Assembly: GCF_902499125.1 (NCBI RefSeq)
Contig: NZ_CABVPX010000016.1
Coordinates: 1 to 64,000, forward strand
Length of the DNA stretch: 64,000 nt
Reading direction: 5' to 3'
Source of the DNA: Burkholderia arboris
Lineage (GTDB): Bacteria; Pseudomonadota; Gammaproteobacteria; Burkholderiales; Burkholderiaceae
Under the pieces are notes generated by a model that was not told the origin of the DNA, searched no databases, and saw only the letters and a list, made by a program, of their open reading frames with translations. The position numbers and the translations under genes were made by a program. Shown here in pieces: positions 56,908 through 64,000 of the stretch. Position 1 is the first letter of the stretch. Each line of letters opens with the position of its first letter.

Positions 56908-57723
56908 TTAGAACGAATGCTCGGGGCCGGGGAACGACCGGTCCTTCACCGCGCTCACATAAGCTTCGACGGCCGCCTGAATGTTCGGCTGGCCCTGCAT
57001 GAAGTCCTTCACGAATCGCGGCCGCTTGCCGGGAAACACGCCGAGCATGTCGTGCAGCACGAGCACCTGCCCCGAGCAGTCGACGCCCGCGCCGATGCCG
57101 ATCGTCGGAATCTTCAGCATGTGCGTGACTTCGGACGCGACGAGCGTCGGCACGGCTTCGAGCACGACGAGTTGCGCGCCCGCGTCCTCGACCGCGCGCG
57201 CGTCGCGCAGCAGCTGCGCGGCGCCGGCTTCGGTCTTGCCCTGCACCTTGAAGCCGCCGAACGCATGCACCGATTGCGGCGTGAGGCCGACGTGCGCGCA
57301 CACGGGCACCGAGCGTTCGACGAGGAAGCGGATCGTTTCGGCGAGCCATTCGCCGCCTTCGAGCTTGACCATCTGCGCGCCCGCGCGCATCAGCTTGACC
57401 GCGTTCGCGAACGCCTCGGCCGGCGTGCCGTACGTGCCGAACGGCAGATCGGCGACGACCAGCGCGCGCGGCTGCGCGCGTGCGACGCAGGCCGTGTGAT
57501 AGGCGATGTCGTCGAGCGACACGGGCAGCGTGGTCGTGTGGCCCTGCAGCACGTTGCCGAGCGAATCGCCGATCAGCAGCACGTCGGTGCCCGCGCGATC
57601 GAGCAGCGCGGAAAAGCTCGCGTCGTAGCAGGTGAGCATCGCGATCTTCTCGCCGGCGTCGCGCATTGCCTGCAGCTTGGGCACCGTCACGGCAGGCCGG
57701 CTCGATTCCTGGAGATAGGTCAT
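56908..57723 (-). CDS. panB: 3-methyl-2-oxobutanoate hydroxymethyltransferase
   Basis: First committed step of pantothenate synthesis, adding a hydroxymethyl group from methylene-tetrahydrofolate to ketoisovalerate. It has 271 residues. Landmarks are [78 protein letters not shown] and [30 protein letters not shown]. It is the last gene of the hda-to-panB run; 156 bases with no recognised feature separate it from the low-GC pair. Confidence 0.97.
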   Translation of the reverse strand: MTYLQESSRPAVTVPKLQAMRDAGEKIAMLTCYDASFSALLDRAGTDVLLIGDSLGNVLQGHTTTLPVSLDDIAYHTACVARAQPRALVVADLPFGTYGTPAEAFANAVKLMRAGAQMVKLEGGEWLAETIRFLVERSVPVCAHVGLTPQSVHAFGGFKVQGKTEAGAAQLLRDARAVEDAGAQLVVLEAVPTLVASEVTHMLKIPTIGIGAGVDCSGQVLVLHDMLGVFPGKRPRFVKDFMQGQPNIQAAVEAYVSAVKDRSFPGPEHSF

Positions 57724-57766
57724 GGGAAATCCGGGTCGATGGGTGAAGAACGACAGGCGGGACGCG

Positions 57767-58453
57767 TCAGCGCGTCGTCTCGCCCTTGACGAAGAATTCC
57801 TTGCGGCCGCGCATCGTCTCGATGCGCTCGACCAGCAGGGCGAGATCTTCGGGGGAGTCCAGCGGGTTCAGGTGTTCCGCGGCGACCGTCAGCACCGGCG
57901 TGCGGTCGTAGTGGTAGAAAAATTCGTTGTACGCGTCGACGAGCGAGCGCAGGTACGCATCGCTGATCTGCAGCTCCATCGGCAGCCCGCGCTTCTGGAT
58001 GCGCGAGAACAGCACTTCAGGGCTCGCCTGCAGATAGACGACGAGGTCGGGCGACGGCGCCTGCGGCACGTCGACGTGCGTCGCGACCGAGCGATACAGC
58101 TGCCATTCGTCTTCCGGCAGGTTCAGCCGCGCGAAGATGTCGTTCTTCTGCGGCATGAAATCGGCGATGACGGGGCGGCCCGTTTCGAGCGCGCCGATCA
58201 GCTCGCGCGCCTGCTGCGCGCGCTGCAGCGCGAACGACAGCTGCACGGGCAGCGCGTAGCGCGCGGTGTCGCGATAGAAGCGTTCGAGGAACGGGTTGTC
58301 CTGCGGGCGTTCGAGCAGCGTCTGCATCGACCAGCGCTCGGCGAGCAGGCGCGCGAGCGTCGTCTTGCCGACGCCGATCGGGCCTTCGATCACGAGATAG
58401 CGGTGCGGGGCGCGCAGGTCGGGCGCGGTGACAGTCAGCGGAGTCGAGTTCAT
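57767..58453 (-). CDS. Deoxynucleoside kinase (deoxyadenosine/deoxyguanosine kinase-like)
   Basis: Deoxynucleoside kinase family protein of 228 residues. The P-loop is [19 protein letters not shown] (about residues 23-41), and the lid-like segment includes [50 protein letters not shown] is the ERS-like sensor/lid region, with [16 protein letters not shown] near the end. The salvage substrate is probably a deoxypurine, but folK-linked kinases of this family are often of unproven specificity. The start overlaps the folK stop by four bases. Confidence 0.88.
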   Translation of the reverse strand: MNSTPLTVTAPDLRAPHRYLVIEGPIGVGKTTLARLLAERWSMQTLLERPQDNPFLERFYRDTARYALPVQLSFALQRAQQARELIGALETGRPVIADFMPQKNDIFARLNLPEDEWQLYRSVATHVDVPQAPSPDLVVYLQASPEVLFSRIQKRGLPMELQISDAYLRSLVDAYNEFFYHYDRTPVLTVAAEHLNPLDSPEDLALLVERIETMRGRKEFFVKGETTR

Positions 58454-58992
58454 CGGCAGCGGGTCTTGTCGGCGTCTTCGCCGGCAGCGAGTGCCTTCTG
58501 CATCAGGCACTGGCAGGTTTGCACCTTCTCGACGCGCTGGTCTGCCACGGCGGCGAGGAAGGCGTCGGCACGGCCGCGCGCGGGAATGTCGAGCGCCGGC
58601 TCGATCTCGACGAGCGGCACGAGCGCAAACGCACGGTCGGTGAGGCGCGGGTGCGGGACGATCAGGTCGGGTTCGTCGATCGAATCGGCGCCGAACAGCA
58701 GGATGTCGAGGTCGAGCGTGCGCGGCGCATTGCGATACGGGCGCTCGCGCCCGAAGTGATGTTCGATCTTCTGGCAGAGCGCGAGCAGCTCACGGGCCGA
58801 CAGCGTCGTGTCGAGCTTGACGACGCAGTTGTAATAGTCGTCGCCGCCCGCTTCGAAGGGCGCCGTGCGATACAGGCTCGATTTGCCGAGGATCGAGATG
58901 GTGCGCTGCTGCGCAAGGCACACCACCGCGTCCTTCAGGGTCTGGCGCGCATCGCCGAGATTCGCCCCCAGTCCGATATATGCAACCGTCAT
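58450..58992 (-). CDS. folK: 2-amino-4-hydroxy-6-hydroxymethyldihydropteridine pyrophosphokinase
   Basis: Folate enzyme of 180 residues that pyrophosphorylates hydroxymethyl-dihydropterin. It shows YIGLGANLGDARQTL, YYNCVVKLDTTLSARELLALCQKIEHHFGR and RNAPRTLDLDILLFG (RTLDLDIL is diagnostic), then PHPRLTDRAFALVPLVEI. The C-terminal 25 residues are a Cys-containing extension (KVQTCQCLMQKALAAGED). The gene lies between pcnB and the deoxynucleoside kinase, overlapping the latter by ATGA. Confidence 0.96.
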   Translation of the reverse strand: MTVAYIGLGANLGDARQTLKDAVVCLAQQRTISILGKSSLYRTAPFEAGGDDYYNCVVKLDTTLSARELLALCQKIEHHFGRERPYRNAPRTLDLDILLFGADSIDEPDLIVPHPRLTDRAFALVPLVEIEPALDIPARGRADAFLAAVADQRVEKVQTCQCLMQKALAAGEDADKTRCR

Positions 58993-59027
58993 GGCATCAC
59001 TTCCTACGTCGTTCGCCGGCGAGCGCG

Positions 59028-60566
59028 TCAGTCGTCGGAACCGCCCGCGGTATCCGGTGCCTGCTCGGCGGCACCTTCACCCGGCTGGCGGTTTCGCACA
59101 CCGCCGCGGCGGCGCCGCTTGCGGGGCGATTTTTCCTTCGAGCCGCCCTGCGTGAGCAATGCCTCGCGAGCAGCCGCGTCGCCTTCGATGAAATCCGTCC
59201 ACCACTGTCCGACTTCCGCATCGAGCTCGCCGGATTCGCAGCGTAACAGGAGGAAATCATACCCCGCTCTAAACCTTTGGTGTTCCAGCAGCCGCATCGC
59301 GCTGCGGCCCGAGCGTTTCTCGAGGCGCAACTGCAGGCCCCAGATCTCGCGCATGTCGGCCGAATAGCGTTTGTGGATCGCGAGTTTCTCGGTCTGCATG
59401 TCGAGCACGTCGTCCATCGCGCGATGGAGCGCCGGCACCGGAATTTCGCCTTCGGCCGTGTATTGCTCGAAGCGCTGGCGCATGTCGTGCCACAGCAGCG
59501 TCGCGAACAGGAAGCCCGGCGACACCGGCTTGCCGGCGCGCACGCGCGCGTCGGTGTTGTTCAGCGCGAGCGTGATGAACTTCTCGCCCTGCGGCTGTTC
59601 GAGTACGACGTCGAGGAGCGGCAGCAGCCCGTGGTGCAGGCCTTCCTTGCGCAGCCGCGTCAGGCATGCGAGCGCGTGGCCCGACAGCAGCAGCTTCAGC
59701 ATTTCGTCGAACAGGCGTGCGGCCGGCACGTTGTTGATCAGGTCGGCGAGCGCGTTGATCGGCTCGCGCGTGTGCGGCTCGATCTCGAAACCGAGCTTCG
59801 CCGCGAAGCGCACGACGCGCAGCATCCGCACCGGATCCTCGCGGAAGCGGGTAGCCGGATCGCCGATCATCCGCAACAGGCGGGCGCGCATGTCGGCCAT
59901 CCCGTCGTGGTAATCGAGCACCGTCTGCGTCGACGGGTCGTAGTACATCGCGTTGATCGTGAAGTCGCGGCGCGCGGCATCTTCATGCTGCTCGCCCCAC
60001 ACGTTGTCGCGCAGCACGCGGCCGCTCGCGTCGACCGCGTGCGTGCGGCGATCGAGTTCGTCGCGCTTCAGGCGCTTGGGCGGCTCGGCGGCGGCCGCTT
60101 CGGGCGGCGCATCGACCAGCGCGCGGAACGTCGACACCTCGATCAGTTCCTGGCCGAACTGCACGTGGACGATCTGGAAGCGGCGGCCGATCAGGCGCGC
60201 GCGGCGGAACAGGCGCTGGACTTCGGTCGGCGTCGCGTCGGTCGCGACGTCGAAGTCCTTCGGCGCGATGCCGAGCAGCAGGTCGCGCACGGCGCCGCCG
60301 ACGATGAACGCGCGAAAGCCTGCCTGCTGCAGCGTGTCGGTCACGCGCACCGCGTTCTTCGAGATCAGCGCCGGATTGATGCCGTGCACGCTGGCCGGCA
60401 CGACGGTCGGCTCATGGTTGCTGCGCGGCTTTTTCGCGCCACCGCCACGGGTGCCCTTCGGCGCGCGCGGGGCAGCAGGGGCCGCTTCGTCGGCCGGGGC
60501 CGCTGCGGGAGAGGTTTGCTCGCTTTCGTCCTGGCCGAGCAGCTTGCGGATGAATTTTTTGATCAC
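59028..60566 (-). CDS. pcnB: Poly(A) polymerase I
   Basis: Adds poly(A) tails to RNA, promoting decay; 512 residues. The nucleotidyltransferase core is FRAFIVGGAVRDLLLG with DFDVATDATPTEVQRLFRRARLIGRRFQIVHV. An RNA-binding domain follows (FTINAMYYDP, RFREDPVRMLRVVRFAAKLGF). Both termini carry basic low-complexity tails (GTRGGGAKKPRSN and SPRKRRRRGGVRNRQ). It could be mistaken for a CCA-adding enzyme, but the basic tails and position beside folK, as in E. coli, favour PcnB. Confidence 0.94.
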   Translation of the reverse strand: MIKKFIRKLLGQDESEQTSPAAAPADEAAPAAPRAPKGTRGGGAKKPRSNHEPTVVPASVHGINPALISKNAVRVTDTLQQAGFRAFIVGGAVRDLLLGIAPKDFDVATDATPTEVQRLFRRARLIGRRFQIVHVQFGQELIEVSTFRALVDAPPEAAAAEPPKRLKRDELDRRTHAVDASGRVLRDNVWGEQHEDAARRDFTINAMYYDPSTQTVLDYHDGMADMRARLLRMIGDPATRFREDPVRMLRVVRFAAKLGFEIEPHTREPINALADLINNVPAARLFDEMLKLLLSGHALACLTRLRKEGLHHGLLPLLDVVLEQPQGEKFITLALNNTDARVRAGKPVSPGFLFATLLWHDMRQRFEQYTAEGEIPVPALHRAMDDVLDMQTEKLAIHKRYSADMREIWGLQLRLEKRSGRSAMRLLEHQRFRAGYDFLLLRCESGELDAEVGQWWTDFIEGDAAAREALLTQGGSKEKSPRKRRRRGGVRNRQPGEGAAEQAPDTAGGSDD

Positions 60567-60571
60567 GACGT

Positions 60572-61249
60572 TCAGAAGAGATCGAGGATACGCCAGCCGC
60601 GGGTGCTTGCATGCGCACGCAGCGTGTCGTCAGGGTTGGTCGCGATCGGGTCGGTGACTTTCTCGAGCAGCGGGATGTCGTTGTGCGAGTCGCTGTAGAA
60701 GTAGCTGTGCGCGAAGTCGTCCCAGTGCTTGCCGAGCGACGCGAGCCACGCTTCGGTCCGCACGATCTTGCCTTCGCGGTAGCTCGGCGTGCCGGTCGGT
60801 CGGCCCGTATACGGTGAATCGGGGTGCCCGTCGGTCGTCTCGACCTCGCACGCGATCAGCGTATCGACGCCGAACGCGGTCGCGATCGGGCGCGTGATGA
60901 ATTCGTTGGTTGCGGTCACGACGCAGCACAGGTCGCCCGCATCGAGGTGCTTGCGCACCAGTTCGAGCGCGGCGGGCGTCATCGCGGGCCGGATCACCTC
61001 GTGCATGTACTGCTCGTGCCATTCGGCGAGCTGCGCGCGCGAATACTTCGCGAGCGGCGTGAGCATTGCCGTGAGGTACGCGTGGATGTCGAGCTTGCCG
61101 GCCTTGTAGTCGGCGAAGAACTGATCGTTCTGACGCGAGAAGCTTTCCGCGTCGACGATGCCGAGCTTCACCATGAAGCGGCCCCATTCGTGGTCGCTAT
61201 CGGTCGGGATCAGCGTGTGATCGAGGTCAAAGAGTGCCAGATTAGTCAT
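60572..61249 (-). CDS. HAD family phosphatase (HAD-IB, SerB-like)
   Basis: Haloacid-dehalogenase fold hydrolase of 225 residues. Motif I is LALFDLDHTLIPTDSDHEW (nucleophile and acid Asp), motif II is VVTATNEFITRP, and the closing motif is SYFYSDSHNDIPLLEKV. The helical cap and RPxxxxTPS.REGK region fit HAD-IB hydrolases related to phosphoserine phosphatase, but the substrate is not determined; phosphoserine is only one option. It lies 5 bases before pcnB and 11 after hda. Confidence 0.9.
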   Translation of the reverse strand: MTNLALFDLDHTLIPTDSDHEWGRFMVKLGIVDAESFSRQNDQFFADYKAGKLDIHAYLTAMLTPLAKYSRAQLAEWHEQYMHEVIRPAMTPAALELVRKHLDAGDLCCVVTATNEFITRPIATAFGVDTLIACEVETTDGHPDSPYTGRPTGTPSYREGKIVRTEAWLASLGKHWDDFAHSYFYSDSHNDIPLLEKVTDPIATNPDDTLRAHASTRGWRILDLF

Positions 61250-61260
61250 GGAAGCGCATT

Positions 61261-62004
61261 TTACTCGAAGCGGTTCGGGCCCGTGCCCGGTGGTGTGATG
61301 TCGTCGCCGGGACGCGCGAGCATCCGGCGCAGCAGCGGCAGCGTGACGGCGCGTTTCTGCTCGAGCGAAAAGCGGTCGAGCGCGTCGAGCAAGGCCATCA
61401 GGCTCGGCATGTCGCGGCGGAAATGGGTCAGCAAATAGGCGGCGATGTCGTCGGTGAGCGCGATCCCGCGCTCTTTCGCGGCGAGCTTGAGCACCGCGAT
61501 CTTGCCGGCGTCGGACGGCGGCGACAGGTGGAACACGAGCCCCCAGCCGAGGCGCGTGCGGAGATCCTCGCGCACGTCGAGCGCGAGCGGCGCTGCGGGG
61601 CCCGCCGCGACGAACGCGCTCGACGGGTGCGCGCGCACTTCGTTGAACAGGTTGAACAGCGCGACCTGCTGCGTGTCGCTCATCCGGTCGCAGTCGTCGA
61701 TCGCGTAGATGCCGATGCGCGGATCGAACGTGAACGCGCCGAGCGGGCTCTGCGGCGTCAGGTAGCGCGCGTAGCCGTACGACGCGTCGCTCACGAGCGC
61801 CTGCAGCAGGTGGGTGCGGCCGCTGCCGGGCTCGCCCCAGATGTAGAACGACCGGTCCGGCACGGGGCCCGCCGCGAGCGCGAGGTCGAGCTTCTGCAGG
61901 CGCGAGATGAGCTCGTCGTTCTCCTCGTTCATGATGAAGTTGTCGAACGTGGCGGGCGGCGGCGTGCCGAGATCGAGCGTCAGTTGACGGGACACAACAG
62001 TCAC
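61261..62004 (-). CDS. hda: DnaA regulatory inactivator Hda
   Basis: AAA+ protein of 247 residues that, bound to the sliding clamp, triggers DnaA-ATP hydrolysis to stop re-initiation. The N-terminus carries the clamp-binding pattern QLTLDLG. The Walker A is GEPGSGRTHLL (Arg in place of Lys, as in E. coli Hda), and Walker B is IYAIDDCDRM. The GTG before TVVSRQLTLDLG is taken as the start because this is where the family begins. No clear ribosome binding site is visible, so the start is uncertain. It heads the minus-strand run that ends with panB. Confidence 0.92.
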   Translation of the reverse strand: MTVVSRQLTLDLGTPPPATFDNFIMNEENDELISRLQKLDLALAAGPVPDRSFYIWGEPGSGRTHLLQALVSDASYGYARYLTPQSPLGAFTFDPRIGIYAIDDCDRMSDTQQVALFNLFNEVRAHPSSAFVAAGPAAPLALDVREDLRTRLGWGLVFHLSPPSDAGKIAVLKLAAKERGIALTDDIAAYLLTHFRRDMPSLMALLDALDRFSLEQKRAVTLPLLRRMLARPGDDITPPGTGPNRFE

Positions 62005-62207
62005 AATGCGGGTCGGTTGAAAATACGCGCGCCGTACGCCGGGCACGCGCCGGGGGCTGCGGTTCCATGGGCTTCACGCGCGGCCGCACGCACGGCGCCG
62101 CGCGGGTTTCGGCGCGGTTCGCTCGGCGTTGAAAACGGGGACGTGTTGACCAAGATGCAATCCCTGACGATTCGGTGCTGGGAATTCCGGCCAACGGGCC
62201 GGCTTCG

Positions 62208-62226
62208 GGTAAAATCGCATTTTACC
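62208..62226 (+). promoter_or_regulatory. Putative purM promoter with 8-bp dyad
   Basis: GGTAAAAT-CGC-ATTTTACC is a perfect 8-bp inverted repeat. The TAAAAT at 62210-62215 is a likely -10, 31 bases before the purM ATG. A regulator could bind here, but it does not match PurR. Confidence 0.4.
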
Positions 62227-62245
62227 GACCTTCTCGCATTCCCCC

Positions 62246-63301
62246 ATGAATCCTCCGAAATCCGCTCCTGACGCTCAGGGTCTGTCCTATCGCGACGCAG
62301 GTGTCGACATCGACGCGGGCGACGCGCTCATCGACAAGATCAAGCCTTTTGCGAAGAAAACCCTGCGCGACGGCGTGCTCGGCGGCATCGGCGGGTTCGG
62401 CGCGCTGTTCGAAGTGCCGAAGAAGTACAACGAGCCGGTGCTCGTGTCGGGCACCGACGGCGTGGGCACCAAGCTCAAGCTGGCGTTTCATCTGAACAAA
62501 CACGACACGGTCGGCCAGGATCTGGTCGCGATGAGCGTGAACGACATCCTCGTGCAGGGCGCCGAGCCGCTGTTCTTCCTCGACTACTTCGCGTGCGGCA
62601 AGCTCGACGTCGACACGGCCGCCACGGTCGTCAAGGGCATCGCGCAGGGTTGCGAACTGTCGGGCTGCGCGCTGATCGGCGGTGAAACGGCCGAAATGCC
62701 GGGCATGTACCCGGACGGCGAGTACGATCTGGCCGGCTTCGCGGTCGGTGCGGTCGAGAAGAGCAAGATCATCGACGGCAGCACGATCGCCGAAGGCGAC
62801 GTGGTGCTGGGCCTTGCGTCGAGCGGCATCCACTCGAACGGCTTCTCGCTCGTGCGCAAGATCATCGAGCGCGCGAACCCGGACCTGTCGGCCGATTTCC
62901 ATGGCCGCTCGCTGGCCGACGCGCTGATGGCGCCGACCCGCATCTACGTGAAGCCGCTGCTCGCGCTGATGCAGAAGCTGTCGGTGAAGGGCATGGCCCA
63001 CATCACGGGCGGCGGTCTCGTCGAGAACATCCCGCGCGTGCTGCGCGAAGGCCTCACCGCCGAGCTCGACCAGAACGCATGGCCGCTGCCGCCGCTGTTC
63101 AAGTGGCTGCAGGAGCACGGCGGCGTCGCCGATGCCGAAATGCACCGCGTGTTCAACTGCGGCATCGGCATGGCCGTGATCGTCTCGGCGGCCGATGCGG
63201 ACGCAGCGATCGCCGACCTGACCGCCGCCGGCGAACAGGTGTGGAAGATCGGCACCGTGCGTGCGACCCGCGAAGGCGAGGCGCAGACGGTCGTAGTCTG
63301 A
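62246..63301 (+). CDS. purM: Phosphoribosylformylglycinamidine cyclo-ligase (AIR synthetase)
   Basis: Fifth step of purine synthesis, 351 residues. It has the AIR-synthase pattern: [94 protein letters not shown] and [17 protein letters not shown]. It is divergent from hda across 241 bases and followed by a strong terminator. Confidence 0.97.
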   Translation: MNPPKSAPDAQGLSYRDAGVDIDAGDALIDKIKPFAKKTLRDGVLGGIGGFGALFEVPKKYNEPVLVSGTDGVGTKLKLAFHLNKHDTVGQDLVAMSVNDILVQGAEPLFFLDYFACGKLDVDTAATVVKGIAQGCELSGCALIGGETAEMPGMYPDGEYDLAGFAVGAVEKSKIIDGSTIAEGDVVLGLASSGIHSNGFSLVRKIIERANPDLSADFHGRSLADALMAPTRIYVKPLLALMQKLSVKGMAHITGGGLVENIPRVLREGLTAELDQNAWPLPPLFKWLQEHGGVADAEMHRVFNCGIGMAVIVSAADADAAIADLTAAGEQVWKIGTVRATREGEAQTVVV

Positions 63302-63327
63302 CCGCAGCAGCAGATGCAGCAAGGAAA

Positions 63328-63360
63328 GCCGCCCGGAGTCGATCCGGGCGGCTTTTTTTT
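63328..63360 (+). terminator. Terminator after purM
   Basis: The stem GCCGCCCGGA/TCCGGGCGGC with a short loop is followed by eight T residues. Confidence 0.93.
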
Positions 63361-63407
63361 CGGGTGCGCGTGCAGTACGGACGCGCGCCGATGAAGGAGG
63401 GACGACG

Positions 63408-63803
63408 ATGACCGAAGACGAACACGCGATCCGCGCGCTCGTGGACAACTGGTTCGTGTCGAGCCGGCGCGGCGATCTGGCGACCGTGCTTGACCTGATC
63501 GCCGACGACGCGATCTTCATGGTGGCCGGCAAGCCGCCGTTCGACAAGGCAGCGTTCGCGGCCGCGTCGCGTGACGCGAACGCAGGCGCCGAGCATGCGC
63601 CGAAGGTCGACGGCCGTTACCGGATCGACGAGCTGCGCGTGCTCGGCGACTGGGCGTACATGCGCAATTTCATCGAGATCGAGGCGACGCCGCCGGGCGG
63701 CGACACGATCCGCCGCTCGGGCCATACGCTGACGATCTTCCGCAAGGCCGACGGCCGCTGGCAACTCGTGCGCGATGCGAATCTCGTGACGCTCGTGCAT
63801 TGA
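63408..63803 (+). CDS. SgcJ/EcaC-type SnoaL-like protein
   Basis: A 131-residue protein with the NTF2/SnoaL-like pattern: an N-terminal helix (AIRALVDNWFVSSRRGDLATVLDLIADDAIFMV) followed by strands ending GHTLTIFRKADGRWQLVRDANLV. It resembles the SgcJ/EcaC oxidoreductase-annotated family (DUF4440), whose members have no single known reaction. There is no signal peptide. The ATG follows a good AAGGAGG site (aaggagggacgacg). It is not obviously linked to purM, from which the terminator separates it. Confidence 0.82.
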   Translation: MTEDEHAIRALVDNWFVSSRRGDLATVLDLIADDAIFMVAGKPPFDKAAFAAASRDANAGAEHAPKVDGRYRIDELRVLGDWAYMRNFIEIEATPPGGDTIRRSGHTLTIFRKADGRWQLVRDANLVTLVH

Positions 63804-63839
63804 ACGCGGCGGCACGGGTGGCGGGGCACCCGCCGATGC

Positions 63840-64000
63840 TCATGCGGACGGCCGCGGCGCGTTTGCCGGGCGCGTGCCGGCCAGCAATGGCGGCACCAGC
63901 AGGTACAGCAGCGCCGCCGCGGCCCAGACGAGCCCCGGCCACGTCGTGCGCGTCGCCGCGTAGGTTGCGGTGACGACCAGCGGCCCTGCGACGCCGATCA
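63840..64000 (-). CDS. C-terminal end of a membrane transporter, probably MFS (partial)
   Basis: Only the last 53 codons are in view, and the frame is open to the window edge. They read IGVAGPLVVTATYAATRTTWPGL then VWAAAALLYLLVPPLLAG and a short polar tail ending PRPSA. The first part resembles the closing helices of TetA/Tet-type multidrug MFS proteins (GPLVFTxxxA...). The identity is tentative because the diagnostic N-terminal part lies outside the window. Confidence 0.55.
   Translation of the reverse strand, partial: IGVAGPLVVTATYAATRTTWPGLVWAAAALLYLLVPPLLAGTRPANAPRPSA

Overview
The window is high-GC (about two thirds G+C), gene-dense DNA whose proteins and gene orders point to a Burkholderia chromosome, probably the main chromosome of a Burkholderia cepacia complex species. 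Pointers are the order queA-tgt-yajC-secD-secF, oxyR followed by katG and dps, glnE-yhdP-nitrilase-tldD, recN-nadK-hrcA-hemH-hslR-grpE-dnaK-dnaJ, and hda-HAD-pcnB-folK-dgk-panB. This assignment comes from reading the proteins; no database search was run. I found no rRNA, tRNA, CRISPR array, insertion sequence or prophage.

Layout. 1-3.5 kb (minus): a pqiA-pqiA-pqiB-pqiC envelope lipid-transport operon whose genes overlap by 4-8 bases and whose last gene runs off the window. 3.8-5.6 kb (plus): cytochrome b561 and two YceI proteins, ended by a strong terminator. 5.7-8.6 kb: an MFS transporter (plus) and an exported S41 peptidase (minus). 8.8-14.8 kb (minus): queuosine and Sec genes queA, tgt, yajC, secD, secF. 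15-22 kb (plus): recG, then the peroxide block oxyR, katG, a 51-residue membrane ORF and dps, with OxyR-like operators before oxyR and katG. 22.2-30.3 kb: ubiA (plus) converges on a minus-strand run FAD oxidase-glcD-glcE-glcF-yggS-proC. 30.4-33.4 kb: cobalamin adenosyltransferase and hmp (plus, with an NsrR-like site), converging on aroG (minus). 33.8-40.4 kb (minus): yhdP, a nitrilase-family amidase and tldD. 40.7-46.1 kb: glnE (plus) converges on recN-nadK (minus).

46.3-55.9 kb (plus) is the heat-shock and cofactor block: hrcA, hemH, hslR, grpE, a thioredoxin-like gene, dnaK, dnaJ and a fused pabB-pabC gene. Sigma-32-like promoters lie before grpE and dnaK, and hslR has its ribosome binding site inside a GC-rich stem. 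55.9-56.8 kb (minus) is a compact low-GC two-gene island: a small Cys/His protein of the BPSL0067 type, and an exported STY0300-type partner that starts in an ATGA overlap. It looks like an orphan effector-immunity pair and is the most interesting item here. 56.9-62 kb (minus) carries hda, a HAD phosphatase, pcnB, folK, dgk and panB. The window closes with purM, a SnoaL-like protein and the C-terminal end of a membrane transporter.

Shared themes are envelope lipid traffic (Pqi and YhdP), oxidative and nitrosative stress (OxyR, KatG, Dps, Hmp, b561/YceI), protein folding and export (Sec, DnaK system, Hsp15), and folate/pantothenate supply (pabBC, folK, panB). Most of the window is ordinary core genome. 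The accessory-looking parts are the low-GC pair, the katG leader with its small ORFs, and several long hairpins.
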